Assembly: GCA_035276475.1 (NCBI GenBank)
Contig: DATELQ010000087.1
Coordinates: forward strand, 1-64,000
DNA length: 64,000 nt
Source of the DNA: DATDFB01 sp035276475
GTDB lineage: Bacteria > Acidobacteriota > Thermoanaerobaculia > Gp7-AA8
Direction: 5' to 3'
Shown here: positions 1 through 7,764 of the stretch, one piece after another
Position numbering within the stretch: position 1 is the stretch's first letter
Layout: every line of letters starts with the position of its first letter
The notes under the pieces: generated by a model
Seen by the model: the letters and a program-made list of their open reading frames with translations, nothing else
Databases searched by the model: none
What the model was told of the DNA's origin: nothing
Translations under genes and position numbers: made by a program

Positions 1-275
1 GGCTTCGCGGGCTCGGGCGGGGCTGCGGCAGCGCCGCCGCCACCATCGATCCGCGCGATCACGGAGTTCACGCTCACCGTCTGCCCTTCCTGCGCGAGCA
101 CTTCCGTGAGCGTCCCGCTGGCGGGGGAGGGGATCTCCGCGTCCACCTTATCGGTCGAGATCTCGAGCAGCGGCTCGTCGCGCTCGACCTTGTCACCCGG
201 CTTCTTGATCCAACGGACGATCGTCCCTTCGGCGATCGACTCGCCCATCTGCGGCATCACGACATCGGTAGCCAT
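1..275 (-). CDS. 2-oxoacid dehydrogenase E2, lipoyl domain (partial)
   Basis: This is the N-terminus of a dihydrolipoamide acyltransferase, cut by the window edge. E2 carries the acyl group on a lipoyl-lysine between the E1 and E3 subunits. About 91 residues are visible: a biotinyl/lipoyl domain with the typical start VVMPQMGESIAEGTI and the lipoylation loop ISTDKVDAEIPSP, where Lys43 is the expected lipoylated residue. An Ala/Pro-rich linker follows at the window edge. The ATG at 275 has a good Shine-Dalgarno (AGGAGAGG) that overlaps the end of the upstream E1-beta gene, so it is the last visible gene of a lpd-E1a-E1b-E2 operon. The acyltransferase domain lies outside the window, so the substrate (pyruvate, branched-chain or other oxoacids) cannot be decided. 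Confidence 0.9.
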   Translation of the reverse strand, partial: MATDVVMPQMGESIAEGTIVRWIKKPGDKVERDEPLLEISTDKVDAEIPSPASGTLTEVLAQEGQTVSVNSVIARIDGGGGAAAAPPEPAK

Positions 276-287
276 CAAAGCCTCTCC

Positions 288-1262
288 TCAGTACGCAAGC
301 AACTCTCTCGCCGCGGCCAGCACTTTCGCCGCGTTCGGCAGGTAATACTCCTCCAGCGGCGGCGAGTACGGCGTCGGCACGTCGAGCGACGCGATCCGCT
401 TCACCGGCGCGTCGAGGTAATCGAACGCTTTCTCCGCGATGCGCGCCGCGAACTCCGCCCCCGCGCCGCCGGTCAGTGGCGCCTCATGCAGGATGATGAC
501 GCGGTTCGTCTTCGCCACCGACTCGAGGATCGCTTCTTCGTCGAACGGGATGATGGAGCGCAAGTCGACGACCTCGACCGACACGCCGTCCTTCGCCAGC
601 GCCTCGGCCGCCTCGTCGGCAACGTAGATCATCGCCCCCCACGTCACGATCGTCAGGTCTTTTCCCTTCCGCCGCACGTTCGCCTTCCCGATCGGCACGA
701 CGTAGTCGTCGTCGGGCAGCGTCTCCTTGATGCGCCGGTAGAGGTACTTGTTCTCGATGAAGAGCACCGGATCGTCGTCGCGGATCGCCGCTTTGAGCAG
801 GCCTTTCGCGTCGTACGCCGTCCCCGGCGACACGATCTTGATCCCCGGCCGGTTCATGAACATCGCCTCGGGTGAGAGCGAGTGGAACGGCCCGCCGTGC
901 GTTCCTGCGCCGGCAGGGCCGCGCACGACGATCGGGCAGGCGCTGCCGACGCGATAGCGCGACGTGGCCGTGAAGTTGACGAGGATGTCGTACGCGCAGG
1001 TGATGAAGTCGATGAACTGCATCTCCGCGATGGGACGCATCCCCATCAGTGCGGCCCCCGAGGCGGCGCCGACGATGGCGATCTCGGAGATCGGCGTGTC
1101 GATCACGCGCTCGGGGCCGAAGCGGTCGATCAGGCCCGCCGACGTCTTGAACGCGCCGCCGTAGACGCCGACGTCTTCGCCTATGAGGAAGACGCGCTCG
1201 TCGCGGGCCATCTCCTCGGACATGGCCTGCGTGATCGCTTCGATGTAGGTCGTCTCAGGCAT
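288..1262 (-). CDS. 2-oxoacid dehydrogenase E1 component, beta subunit
   Basis: This 324-residue protein is the transketolase-like beta subunit of a heterotetrameric E1, which decarboxylates a 2-oxoacid using thiamine diphosphate. It has the full family length. Typical segments are the N-terminal FLIGEDVGVYGGAFK, the central EMQFIDFITCAYDILVN and GPAGAGTHGGPFHS, and a C-terminal transketolase domain with VIILHEAPLTGGAGAE. Its start overlaps the end of the E1-alpha gene by 8 nt, so the two are probably translationally coupled. The E2 gene starts 12 nt after its stop. Pyruvate and branched-chain E1-beta subunits look alike at this level, so the substrate is open. Confidence 0.93.
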   Translation of the reverse strand: MPETTYIEAITQAMSEEMARDERVFLIGEDVGVYGGAFKTSAGLIDRFGPERVIDTPISEIAIVGAASGAALMGMRPIAEMQFIDFITCAYDILVNFTATSRYRVGSACPIVVRGPAGAGTHGGPFHSLSPEAMFMNRPGIKIVSPGTAYDAKGLLKAAIRDDDPVLFIENKYLYRRIKETLPDDDYVVPIGKANVRRKGKDLTIVTWGAMIYVADEAAEALAKDGVSVEVVDLRSIIPFDEEAILESVAKTNRVIILHEAPLTGGAGAEFAARIAEKAFDYLDAPVKRIASLDVPTPYSPPLEEYYLPNAAKVLAAARELLAY

Positions 1263-2292
1263 CCCAATATCCGTCGCCGCCGTACAGTCCGAGGGCGGCC
1301 TCTTCGCCGCGGGGCATCGGCGAGCGCTCTGCCTCGTCCGTCGCGGCGTCGACTTCGCGGCGCACGCGGTCTTGAATCTCCGAAAAGTCAGCGGCGATGC
1401 CGGCGTCGATCAGCGTCTTCTCGTACCGCGCGACCGGGTCCTTCGCCTTCCACTCCTCGAGCACCTCGGGCGGCACATACGACTGGTTGTCGTGCTCGGC
1501 GTGGCCCTTCATCCGGAACGTGACGACTTCGAGGAGCGTCACCCCGCCGCCCGCCCGCGCGTGCTCGACGGCGCGCTTCACCGCTCCGTACGTGGCCAGG
1601 ACGTCGTTGCCGTCGACCGTGTCGGAGGCGCAGCCGAAGGCCATGGCCTTCTCCGCCAGCGAGCGCGCCGCGGTCTGGCGCGACGTCGGCGTCGAGTAGG
1701 CGTAGCCGTTGTTCTCCAGGCAGACCACCATCGGCAGGCGCTGCACGGCGGCGAAGTTCATCCCCTCGTAAAACGCACCGGTCGACGACGCGCCGTCGCC
1801 GATGAACGCCAGCGTCACGAGCGATTTTTTCTGCATCCGCCCGGCGAGGGAGATGCCGGCCATGACCGGGATCATGTCGCCGAGCATGGAGATCTGTCCG
1901 ATGAAGCCGTCGCGCGCGGGATGGCCGAAGTGGATGTTGAGCTCGCGGCCGCGCGTCGGCGAGTCGCCCTTGGCCATGTACTGCTTGATGATGTCGGCGG
2001 GCTTCGCGCCGGCGACGAGGATCGCGCCCATGTTGCGGATCAACGGCTGCACGACGTCGCCCTGCTTGTAGTCGAGCGCATACGCCGCGGCGACCGACTC
2101 GCCTTCCTGCCCGAGGGAGCGGAACAGGCCGCCGATGACCTTGGCCTGGCGGAAAAGCGCGACCAAACGCTCTTCCAGCGTGCGCGTGAGGCGCAGGTAA
2201 TAGTCGATGTCGAGGAGCTGCTCGCGCGTCAGCCCGTGTGAATCGAAGTGCTGCGTGCTGCGTGCTGCGTGCTGCGTGGAAACGTCGCTCAT
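1255..2292 (-). CDS. 2-oxoacid dehydrogenase E1 component, alpha subunit
   Basis: This 345-residue subunit binds thiamine diphosphate and pairs with the adjacent E1-beta. The ThDP motif is clear: IGDGASSTGAFYEGMNFA followed by CLENNGYAYST. Upstream are GLFRSLGQEGESVAA and the RELNIHFGHP segment. The ATG at 2292 overlaps the lpdA stop in an ATGA arrangement. The first residues after MSDV are encoded by four perfect copies of a 7-bp repeat and read as repeated STQH/AAR units, an unusual tail in front of the conserved domain. The GHAEHDNQSYVPPE segment occupies the substrate-loop region, but I cannot assign pyruvate or branched-chain specificity from it. Confidence 0.93.
   Translation of the reverse strand: MSDVSTQHAARSTQHFDSHGLTREQLLDIDYYLRLTRTLEERLVALFRQAKVIGGLFRSLGQEGESVAAAYALDYKQGDVVQPLIRNMGAILVAGAKPADIIKQYMAKGDSPTRGRELNIHFGHPARDGFIGQISMLGDMIPVMAGISLAGRMQKKSLVTLAFIGDGASSTGAFYEGMNFAAVQRLPMVVCLENNGYAYSTPTSRQTAARSLAEKAMAFGCASDTVDGNDVLATYGAVKRAVEHARAGGGVTLLEVVTFRMKGHAEHDNQSYVPPEVLEEWKAKDPVARYEKTLIDAGIAADFSEIQDRVRREVDAATDEAERSPMPRGEEAALGLYGGDGYWDA
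2248..2275. repeat. Heptanucleotide tandem repeat inside E1-alpha
   Basis: Four perfect copies of GTGCTGC (plus strand) lie in the first codons of the E1-alpha gene. Read on the coding strand they give the STQHAARSTQH tail. A reverse-complement relative (CAGCACT) occurs at 18685-18712. Confidence 0.9.
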
Positions 2293-3674
2293 TGATGAAT
2301 CGAATGTCCTAGGACATCCTCTGCCGCTTCCATCAGCGCCTCCGACAGCGTCGGATGCGCGTGAATCGTCTTGGCGATCGACTCCGTCGTCGCCTCGAGC
2401 TCGAGGGCCGCACAGCCTTCGACGATCAGCTCCGTCGCGCGCGGGCCGACGATGTGCACGCCGAGGACTTCGTCGTACTTTTTGTCGGAGACGTACTTTA
2501 CGAAGCCGACGGCCTCGCCGAGGATCTTCGCCTTCGAGTTCGCGGTGAAGGGGAACTTGCCGGTCTTGACGTCGTAGCCGCGCTCCTTCGCCTTCTTCTC
2601 CGTCAGACCGACTGAGGCGACCTCGGGGTCGGTGTACGTGCAGTTCGGCACGTGGTCGTAGTTCAGCGGCCGGACTTCCATGCCCTTCATGTGCTCGACC
2701 GCCAGGATCCCCTCGGCGGACGCAACGTGCGCGAGTGCCGGTGTGGGAACGATGTCGCCGATGGCGTAGATGCCCGGCTCCGCGGTCTGCATGTACGGGT
2801 TGACCTGCACCATGCCGCGCTCGAGCTGGACTTTGGTTTTCTCCAGGCCGCAGTTCTCGGTCACGGCGCGGCGGCCGGTGGCGGAGAGGACGAGCTCCGT
2901 CTCGATGGTCTGCTGCTTTCCCTTCGTCTCGATCACGGACTTGACGCTGCCATCGCCGACTTCGCACGAGAGCACTTTCGCGTCGGTGTAAACGTCGATG
3001 CCCTGCTTCTTGAAGACGCGCGTGAACTCCTTCGAGACTTCTTCGTCTTCGATGGGGAGCAGCAGCGGCATGACCTCGACGATCGTCACCTTCGTGCCGA
3101 AGCGGGCGAAGATGGAGGCGAACTCGCACCCGACCGCCCCCGCGCCGATGACGAGCATCGACTTCGGCACCTCGGTGAGCTCGAGGATGTGGTCGGAGTT
3201 GATGATGCGCTTCCCGTCGGTCTTGATGTGCGGCAGGTCCTTCGGCACGGAGCCCATGGCCAGGATGATGTTCTTGGTCGTGAGCTGCTTGCCGTCGACG
3301 TCGACGGTGTTGCGGTTGACCACCTTGGCGAAGCCGGCCACGCGCTCGACTTTGTTCTTGCGGAAGAGGAACTCGATTCCTTTGACGTTCTGGTTGACGA
3401 CGCCCTGCTTGCGCGTCTGCACGGCCGAGAAGTCGAGCTTCGCGTCGCCGACGGTGATGCCGAACTCTTTCGACTTCTGGATCTTGTGCCAGATGTCGGC
3501 GTTCTCCAGGAGGGCTTTGGTGGGGATGCAGCCGCGCAGGAGACAGGTGCCGCCGACGTTGGGGTCCTTCTCCACGACGGCCACTTTCATCCCGAGCTGC
3601 CCGGCGCGGATGCCGGCGACGTAGCCGCCCGGACCGCTGCCGATGATGACGAGGTCGTATCCTTGTTCTGCCAT
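2289..3674 (-). CDS. lpdA: Dihydrolipoamide dehydrogenase (E3)
   Basis: This 461-residue flavoprotein reoxidises dihydrolipoamide and reduces NAD+. Visible features are the FAD-binding IIGSGPGG at residues 10-17, the redox disulfide in GGTCLLRGCIPTK (Cys44 and Cys49), the NAD-binding VIGAGAVGCEFA near residue 180, the second FAD motif YAIGDIVPTPALAH, and the C-terminal HAHPTLSE with the catalytic His/Glu pair (about His440 and Glu445). The disulfide loop is CLLRGC rather than the more common CLNVGC. The open frame extends further upstream, but homology begins at MAEQGYDLVIIG, so the ATG at 3674 is the start. It is the first gene of the E3-E1a-E1b-E2 operon and overlaps E1-alpha by 4 nt. Confidence 0.96.
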   Translation of the reverse strand: MAEQGYDLVIIGSGPGGYVAGIRAGQLGMKVAVVEKDPNVGGTCLLRGCIPTKALLENADIWHKIQKSKEFGITVGDAKLDFSAVQTRKQGVVNQNVKGIEFLFRKNKVERVAGFAKVVNRNTVDVDGKQLTTKNIILAMGSVPKDLPHIKTDGKRIINSDHILELTEVPKSMLVIGAGAVGCEFASIFARFGTKVTIVEVMPLLLPIEDEEVSKEFTRVFKKQGIDVYTDAKVLSCEVGDGSVKSVIETKGKQQTIETELVLSATGRRAVTENCGLEKTKVQLERGMVQVNPYMQTAEPGIYAIGDIVPTPALAHVASAEGILAVEHMKGMEVRPLNYDHVPNCTYTDPEVASVGLTEKKAKERGYDVKTGKFPFTANSKAKILGEAVGFVKYVSDKKYDEVLGVHIVGPRATELIVEGCAALELEATTESIAKTIHAHPTLSEALMEAAEDVLGHSIHQ

Positions 3675-3682
3675 GCGGCGCG

Positions 3683-3708
3683 CATTATCGAATAAGTCGG
3701 TGATAATG
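3683..3708. promoter_or_regulatory. Divergent promoter with symmetric GATAATG boxes
   Basis: The 57-bp gap between lpdA (minus) and the first surface-protein gene (plus) contains CATTATC at 3683-3689 and GATAATG at 3702-3708, an inverted pair with a 12-nt centre. Each half resembles a -10 hexamer (GATAAT) facing its own gene. It could be back-to-back promoters or an operator. No convincing -35 boxes were found. Confidence 0.35.
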
Positions 3709-3731
3709 AACACCATCCCGCTCGAGATCCG

Positions 3732-5309
3732 ATGAAACGCGCCCTCTGCCTGCTCGCCGTTCTCGTTCCATCCGCTCTCTTCGCCGCCACGAAAACGTGG
3801 ACCGGCGCGGTCAACGAGAACTGGTCGAACGGAGGCAATTGGTCGGGCGGCGTCGCCCCTGTCGCGGGCGACGATCTCGCGTTCGGCTCCGCGCCGTTCA
3901 CCTCGTCGCTGAAGAACGACCTCGCCGCCGGAACGGTGTTCCACAGCATCACGTGCTCGGCGTTCTGCGGCATGAGCGGCAACGCATTCGGTCTGACCAA
4001 CGGCATGACCACGAGCGGCCCGAGCTCGACGGCGACCTTTCTCCTGCCGATCTCGCTCAAAGCGTCGCAGACGTGGTCCGGACAATTCGGCCTCGGCGCG
4101 TTCGCTCCGGTCGACCTCGACACGAACACGCTGACGCTGAACACCGCATCCTCGGGAATGATGGGCGTCGTCAGCGGGTCGGGCGGCGTGGTCGTCAATG
4201 GCGCGATGAACTTCTGGGCGGCGAACACGTTCACCGGCCTGACCGTCGTCAACGCCGCGGGCGACGTCGGCTGCGCGTGCGCGCTGCCCGGACCGGTGAC
4301 GGTCTCGGGCCGCTTCACGTTCGGCGCGCCGCTCTCCGTCGCGGTGCCGCACACCGGCCCGCTCACGGCGACGGGCGGCGTCATCAGCGTGACGGACAAC
4401 GCCTGCGCCTCGGGCAACCTCGCGTTCAACGCCGCGTCGACGTTCGAGGTCAAGACGTTCTCGACGTCACACGCGCCGCTCGCCGTCACCGGCGCGGTGT
4501 CGCTCGGCAACGCCCACCTGACCTTCACGCCGGCGGGCTACACGCCGCCGGTCGGGACGGTGTTCACGCTGATCGACAACGACGGCAGCGATCCGGTGAT
4601 CGGCACGTTCGCCGGCCTGCCGGACGGCGCCCGCATCGGCGGAACGATGCAGATCAGCTATCACGGCGGCAGCGGCAACGACGTGACGCTGACGATCGTG
4701 CCGCCGCAGGTTGCGACGGCGACGACGATGGCTGTGCACCCGAATCCGACCGTCTTCGGAGCGACGACGACGCTGACGGCGCGCGTCACGTCGGCCGGCG
4801 GCACGCCGACCGGCAGCGTGACGTTCTACGACGGCACGACGGCGCTGGCGACGGCACCACTGTCCGGCGGCTCGGCGGAGGCGGAGGTCGGACCGCTCGC
4901 GCGCGGCTCGCACTCGATCTCCGCCGCGTACGTGCCCGACAATGCCGGCTTCCTCGCCAGCGCCTCGGCATCGTTCGCGCTCCTCGTGGACGTGCCTCCC
5001 GCCGCGACGGCGATCGCGCTCGAGGTCACGCCCGAGCGCAGCGCGCACGGACAGGCGGTGACGCTGACGGCTTCCGTGACGTCGGACAGCGGCGCGCCGT
5101 TCGGCAATGTCGTGTTCACCGACGGTGACGCCATTCTCGAATCGAAGCTGCTGACGGGGACGACGATGTCGATCACGACGACGGCGCTGAGCATCGGCGA
5201 GCACGCGCTACGCGCCACGTTCGTTCCGATGGGGCCATTCCTCCCGAGCACGACGGATGCGGTGGCGCATGTTGTGGTCGAGAACAGGCGCCGCGCCGCC
5301 AGACATTGA
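3732..5309 (+). CDS. Secreted passenger-type protein with Ig-like repeats (paralogue 1)
   Basis: This 525-residue protein has a signal peptide (MKRALCLLAVLVPSALFAA). After it comes a beta-helical, autotransporter-passenger-like region that opens with TKTWTGAVNENWSNGGNW and closes with ISYHGGSGNDVTLTIV. Two Ig-like repeats follow (about residues 330-420 and 425-515), each with a GSVTFYDGTTALAT-type strand and a GSHSISAAY-type strand. The C-terminus is ENRRRAARH. It is the first of three tandem paralogues; the next starts 42 nt downstream. A role in surface adhesion or an extracellular matrix is inference. No outer-membrane barrel or known sorting signal was recognised, so export beyond Sec is unclear. 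Confidence 0.8.
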   Translation: MKRALCLLAVLVPSALFAATKTWTGAVNENWSNGGNWSGGVAPVAGDDLAFGSAPFTSSLKNDLAAGTVFHSITCSAFCGMSGNAFGLTNGMTTSGPSSTATFLLPISLKASQTWSGQFGLGAFAPVDLDTNTLTLNTASSGMMGVVSGSGGVVVNGAMNFWAANTFTGLTVVNAAGDVGCACALPGPVTVSGRFTFGAPLSVAVPHTGPLTATGGVISVTDNACASGNLAFNAASTFEVKTFSTSHAPLAVTGAVSLGNAHLTFTPAGYTPPVGTVFTLIDNDGSDPVIGTFAGLPDGARIGGTMQISYHGGSGNDVTLTIVPPQVATATTMAVHPNPTVFGATTTLTARVTSAGGTPTGSVTFYDGTTALATAPLSGGSAEAEVGPLARGSHSISAAYVPDNAGFLASASASFALLVDVPPAATAIALEVTPERSAHGQAVTLTASVTSDSGAPFGNVVFTDGDAILESKLLTGTTMSITTTALSIGEHALRATFVPMGPFLPSTTDAVAHVVVENRRRAARH

Positions 5310-5351
5310 TGAAGGCATGAGCGTATATTCGATCGGCACCAGGAGCCGCTC

Positions 5352-6944
5352 ATGAAAATTGCCCGCCTGATCCTTCTCCTCGCCCTCACTCCTTCCGCTC
5401 TCCTCGCCGCGACCAAGACGTGGACGGGCGCGGCACTGGACGGGAAATGGAGCAGCGTATCGAACTGGGACGACAGCACGACGCCGGTCACGGGCGACAT
5501 CCTGGTGTTCAACGGCGAGAGCTCGCCAAGTTCGATCTTCGAAACCAACGATCTCCCTGCCGGAACGGTCCTTCACAGTCTGAAGTTCAACAGCGGCTCG
5601 TTCTGCGTACGCCTGAGCGGCAATGCCCTGGCGCTGACAAACGGCATGGCCAGTCCCCTCTGCCAGACGACGTTCCAGATCCCGATCTCGCTCGAGGCTT
5701 CGCAGACGTGGAGCGGCGGGCTCGTTCTTTTTCAGCCGGTGGACCTGGGGCCGCACACGCTGACCGCCTCCGGGCCGGCGTTCAGCGCCCCGATCCACGG
5801 CACGGGCGGCCTGATCGTCAGCGGAACCGTCAATTTCCAGACCAGCGTAGATTATGCCGGTTCGACCGTCATCACGGCGGGAGGTACGCTGCGGTGTGCC
5901 TGCGTGATCGAGAACGATGTGACCGTCGCGGGTGGAGCTCTCGAATTCGGCCCGCCGAGCGGCCAACCGCAAACCGGACCGCTCACCGTGTCCGGCGGCG
6001 TTCTCCGCTTCATCCGGTGGCGCGCCTCCAGCAACGACGTGTCGCTCGATTCGTCGTCGAAATTCATCGTGACCAAGGACCAGTTCGGCCCCGCGCAGAC
6101 GTTGACGGTGACGGGCAGCGTCGCCCTAGGCAACGCGCAGCTTGATTTCTCGTCCCCAACGTACACGCCGCCAACCGGGACGGTGTACACGCTCGTCTCA
6201 AACGACGGCGCCGATCCTGTCTCCGGCACGTTCGCCGGCTTGCCGGAAGGGGCAGTGATCAACGGCTCGAACTTCACCGCGCGAATCAGCTACCACGGCG
6301 GCGACGGCAACGACGTGACGCTGACGATCGTGGATCTGGCCGCGACGTCGACGTCGCTCGATGTGCGGCCGAATCCGACCCACGAGGGCGGAATGACGAC
6401 GCTCACCGCCCAGGTGACGTCGTCCGGCGGCACGCCGAACGGCAGCGTGACGTTTTACGACGGTGCCGCCCCCATCGCCTCGCAGCCGCTGAGCGGCGGC
6501 TCCGCGGTGGCGGTCGTCGGACCGCTCGCGCGCGGCTCGCATTCGATCTCCGCCACTTATGTGCCGGGGAACAACCCCTTCCTCGGCAGTACGTCGCCCA
6601 CGGTTTCGCTCGCCGTGGACGTGGCAACGATCACGGCCACCACGACCGCGCTGGACGTGACGCCGGAGCGGAGCACGCGGGGACAGCCGGTGACGCTGAC
6701 GGCCACGGTAACGTCGAGCAGCGGAGTGCCGTTCGGCAACGTGGTGTTCGCGGACGGCGACACGCTTCTGGAGTCGGTGCCGGTCAGCGGCGGCGGCGCG
6801 ACGATCACGACGTCCGCGCTCGACGTCGGCGAGCACACGCTCAGGGCCGCGTTCGTGCCGATGGGATCGGCGTTCGCGCCGAGCACGTCCGCCGCGGTCG
6901 CGCACACCGTCGTCGAGGCGAGGCGGCGCGCGGCAAAGCACTGA
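5352..6944 (+). CDS. Secreted passenger-type protein with Ig-like repeats (paralogue 2)
   Basis: This 530-residue paralogue of the preceding gene has the same plan: signal peptide (MKIARLILLLALTPSALLAA), a TKTWTGAALDGKWSSVSNW opening, a glycine-rich beta-strand region, an ISYHGGDGNDVTLTIVD closing strand, two Ig-like repeats and the basic tail EARRRAAKH. AGGAG lies 6-7 nt before the ATG. Its stop overlaps the next start by 1 nt (TGATG), so it is cotranscribed with the propeller gene. The Ig repeats are closer to those of paralogue 1 than the N-terminal region is. Function is unknown beyond a probable cell-surface role. Confidence 0.8.
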   Translation: MKIARLILLLALTPSALLAATKTWTGAALDGKWSSVSNWDDSTTPVTGDILVFNGESSPSSIFETNDLPAGTVLHSLKFNSGSFCVRLSGNALALTNGMASPLCQTTFQIPISLEASQTWSGGLVLFQPVDLGPHTLTASGPAFSAPIHGTGGLIVSGTVNFQTSVDYAGSTVITAGGTLRCACVIENDVTVAGGALEFGPPSGQPQTGPLTVSGGVLRFIRWRASSNDVSLDSSSKFIVTKDQFGPAQTLTVTGSVALGNAQLDFSSPTYTPPTGTVYTLVSNDGADPVSGTFAGLPEGAVINGSNFTARISYHGGDGNDVTLTIVDLAATSTSLDVRPNPTHEGGMTTLTAQVTSSGGTPNGSVTFYDGAAPIASQPLSGGSAVAVVGPLARGSHSISATYVPGNNPFLGSTSPTVSLAVDVATITATTTALDVTPERSTRGQPVTLTATVTSSSGVPFGNVVFADGDTLLESVPVSGGGATITTSALDVGEHTLRAAFVPMGSAFAPSTSAAVAHTVVEARRRAAKH

Positions 6945-7750
6945 TGAAGACGCGAATCGCTGCGTTCTTGCTCTTCGCGGCTACGGCGGCGTACGCCCAC
7001 CCGCCCGTCGGCATCGTCGTCGACCGCGGCGGCAACGTCTATTACAGCGATCTGAAGCAGGTCTGGCGGCTCGCGCCGGATGGGACGAAGACGGTGGTCG
7101 TGCCGCGCGTGCACACGCACGAGCTCTACCTCGACGCCGAGGGGAACCTCTACGGCGAGCACCTCTGGTACGAGGGGGAGAAGATCAACAAATGGGACTA
7201 CTACGTCTGGCGCCGCTCGCCCGACGGGCGCGTACAGACGGTGTACGGGCCGAAGCGCGAGTTCCGGACGGACTACTCGTTCGTGCGCGACGCCGCCGGC
7301 AATCACTACTGGGCCGACCGCGATCACGGCGCGATCATGAAGAACAAGACGGTGCTGGCCCGCGGCCGCTTCCGCGACATTCGCTGGATGACGGCCGCAC
7401 CGGACGGCACGGTGTATTTGATCGACGCCGTGGATCTCGTGCAGGTGTCGCCGAACAGCGCGATCCGGACGGTGGCGCGCAATCTGAGCTCGTCGCGATT
7501 TCTGCGGCCGGACATCGGCGCGCATCATCTGGTGATGGGGCTGTGGGTCGATCCGCGCGGGAACGTCTGCGTGGCGGATTACGCGCACGGAGAAGTGAAG
7601 CGGGTCGCGCCCGACGGCGGCGTCACCGTGATCGCGAAGTCGCGCCTGCCGTGGTCGATCGTCGGCGGGACGTACGCGCCGAACGGGGACCTGTGGCTCT
7701 TGGAGTGGTCGGTCGGGAACGAAGCGCGCGTGCGCCGTGTCTTACACTGA
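6944..7750 (+). CDS. Secreted NHL/SMP-30-like beta-propeller protein
   Basis: This 268-residue protein has a short signal peptide ending at AYA-HPP. It then has repeats of the form IVVDRGGNVYYSD, LYLDAEGNLYGE, FVRDAAGNHYWAD, TAAPDGTVYLID, LWVDPRGNVCVAD and TYAPNGDLWLLE, which are blades of an NHL- or SMP-30-like propeller. No catalytic residues can be assigned. It starts within the stop codon of surface paralogue 2 and ends 14 nt before paralogue 3, so it sits inside the surface-protein operon. A carbohydrate- or protein-binding role is possible, but nothing in the sequence fixes it. Confidence 0.75.
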   Translation: MKTRIAAFLLFAATAAYAHPPVGIVVDRGGNVYYSDLKQVWRLAPDGTKTVVVPRVHTHELYLDAEGNLYGEHLWYEGEKINKWDYYVWRRSPDGRVQTVYGPKREFRTDYSFVRDAAGNHYWADRDHGAIMKNKTVLARGRFRDIRWMTAAPDGTVYLIDAVDLVQVSPNSAIRTVARNLSSSRFLRPDIGAHHLVMGLWVDPRGNVCVADYAHGEVKRVAPDGGVTVIAKSRLPWSIVGGTYAPNGDLWLLEWSVGNEARVRRVLH

Positions 7751-7764
7751 AACGACACCCCATC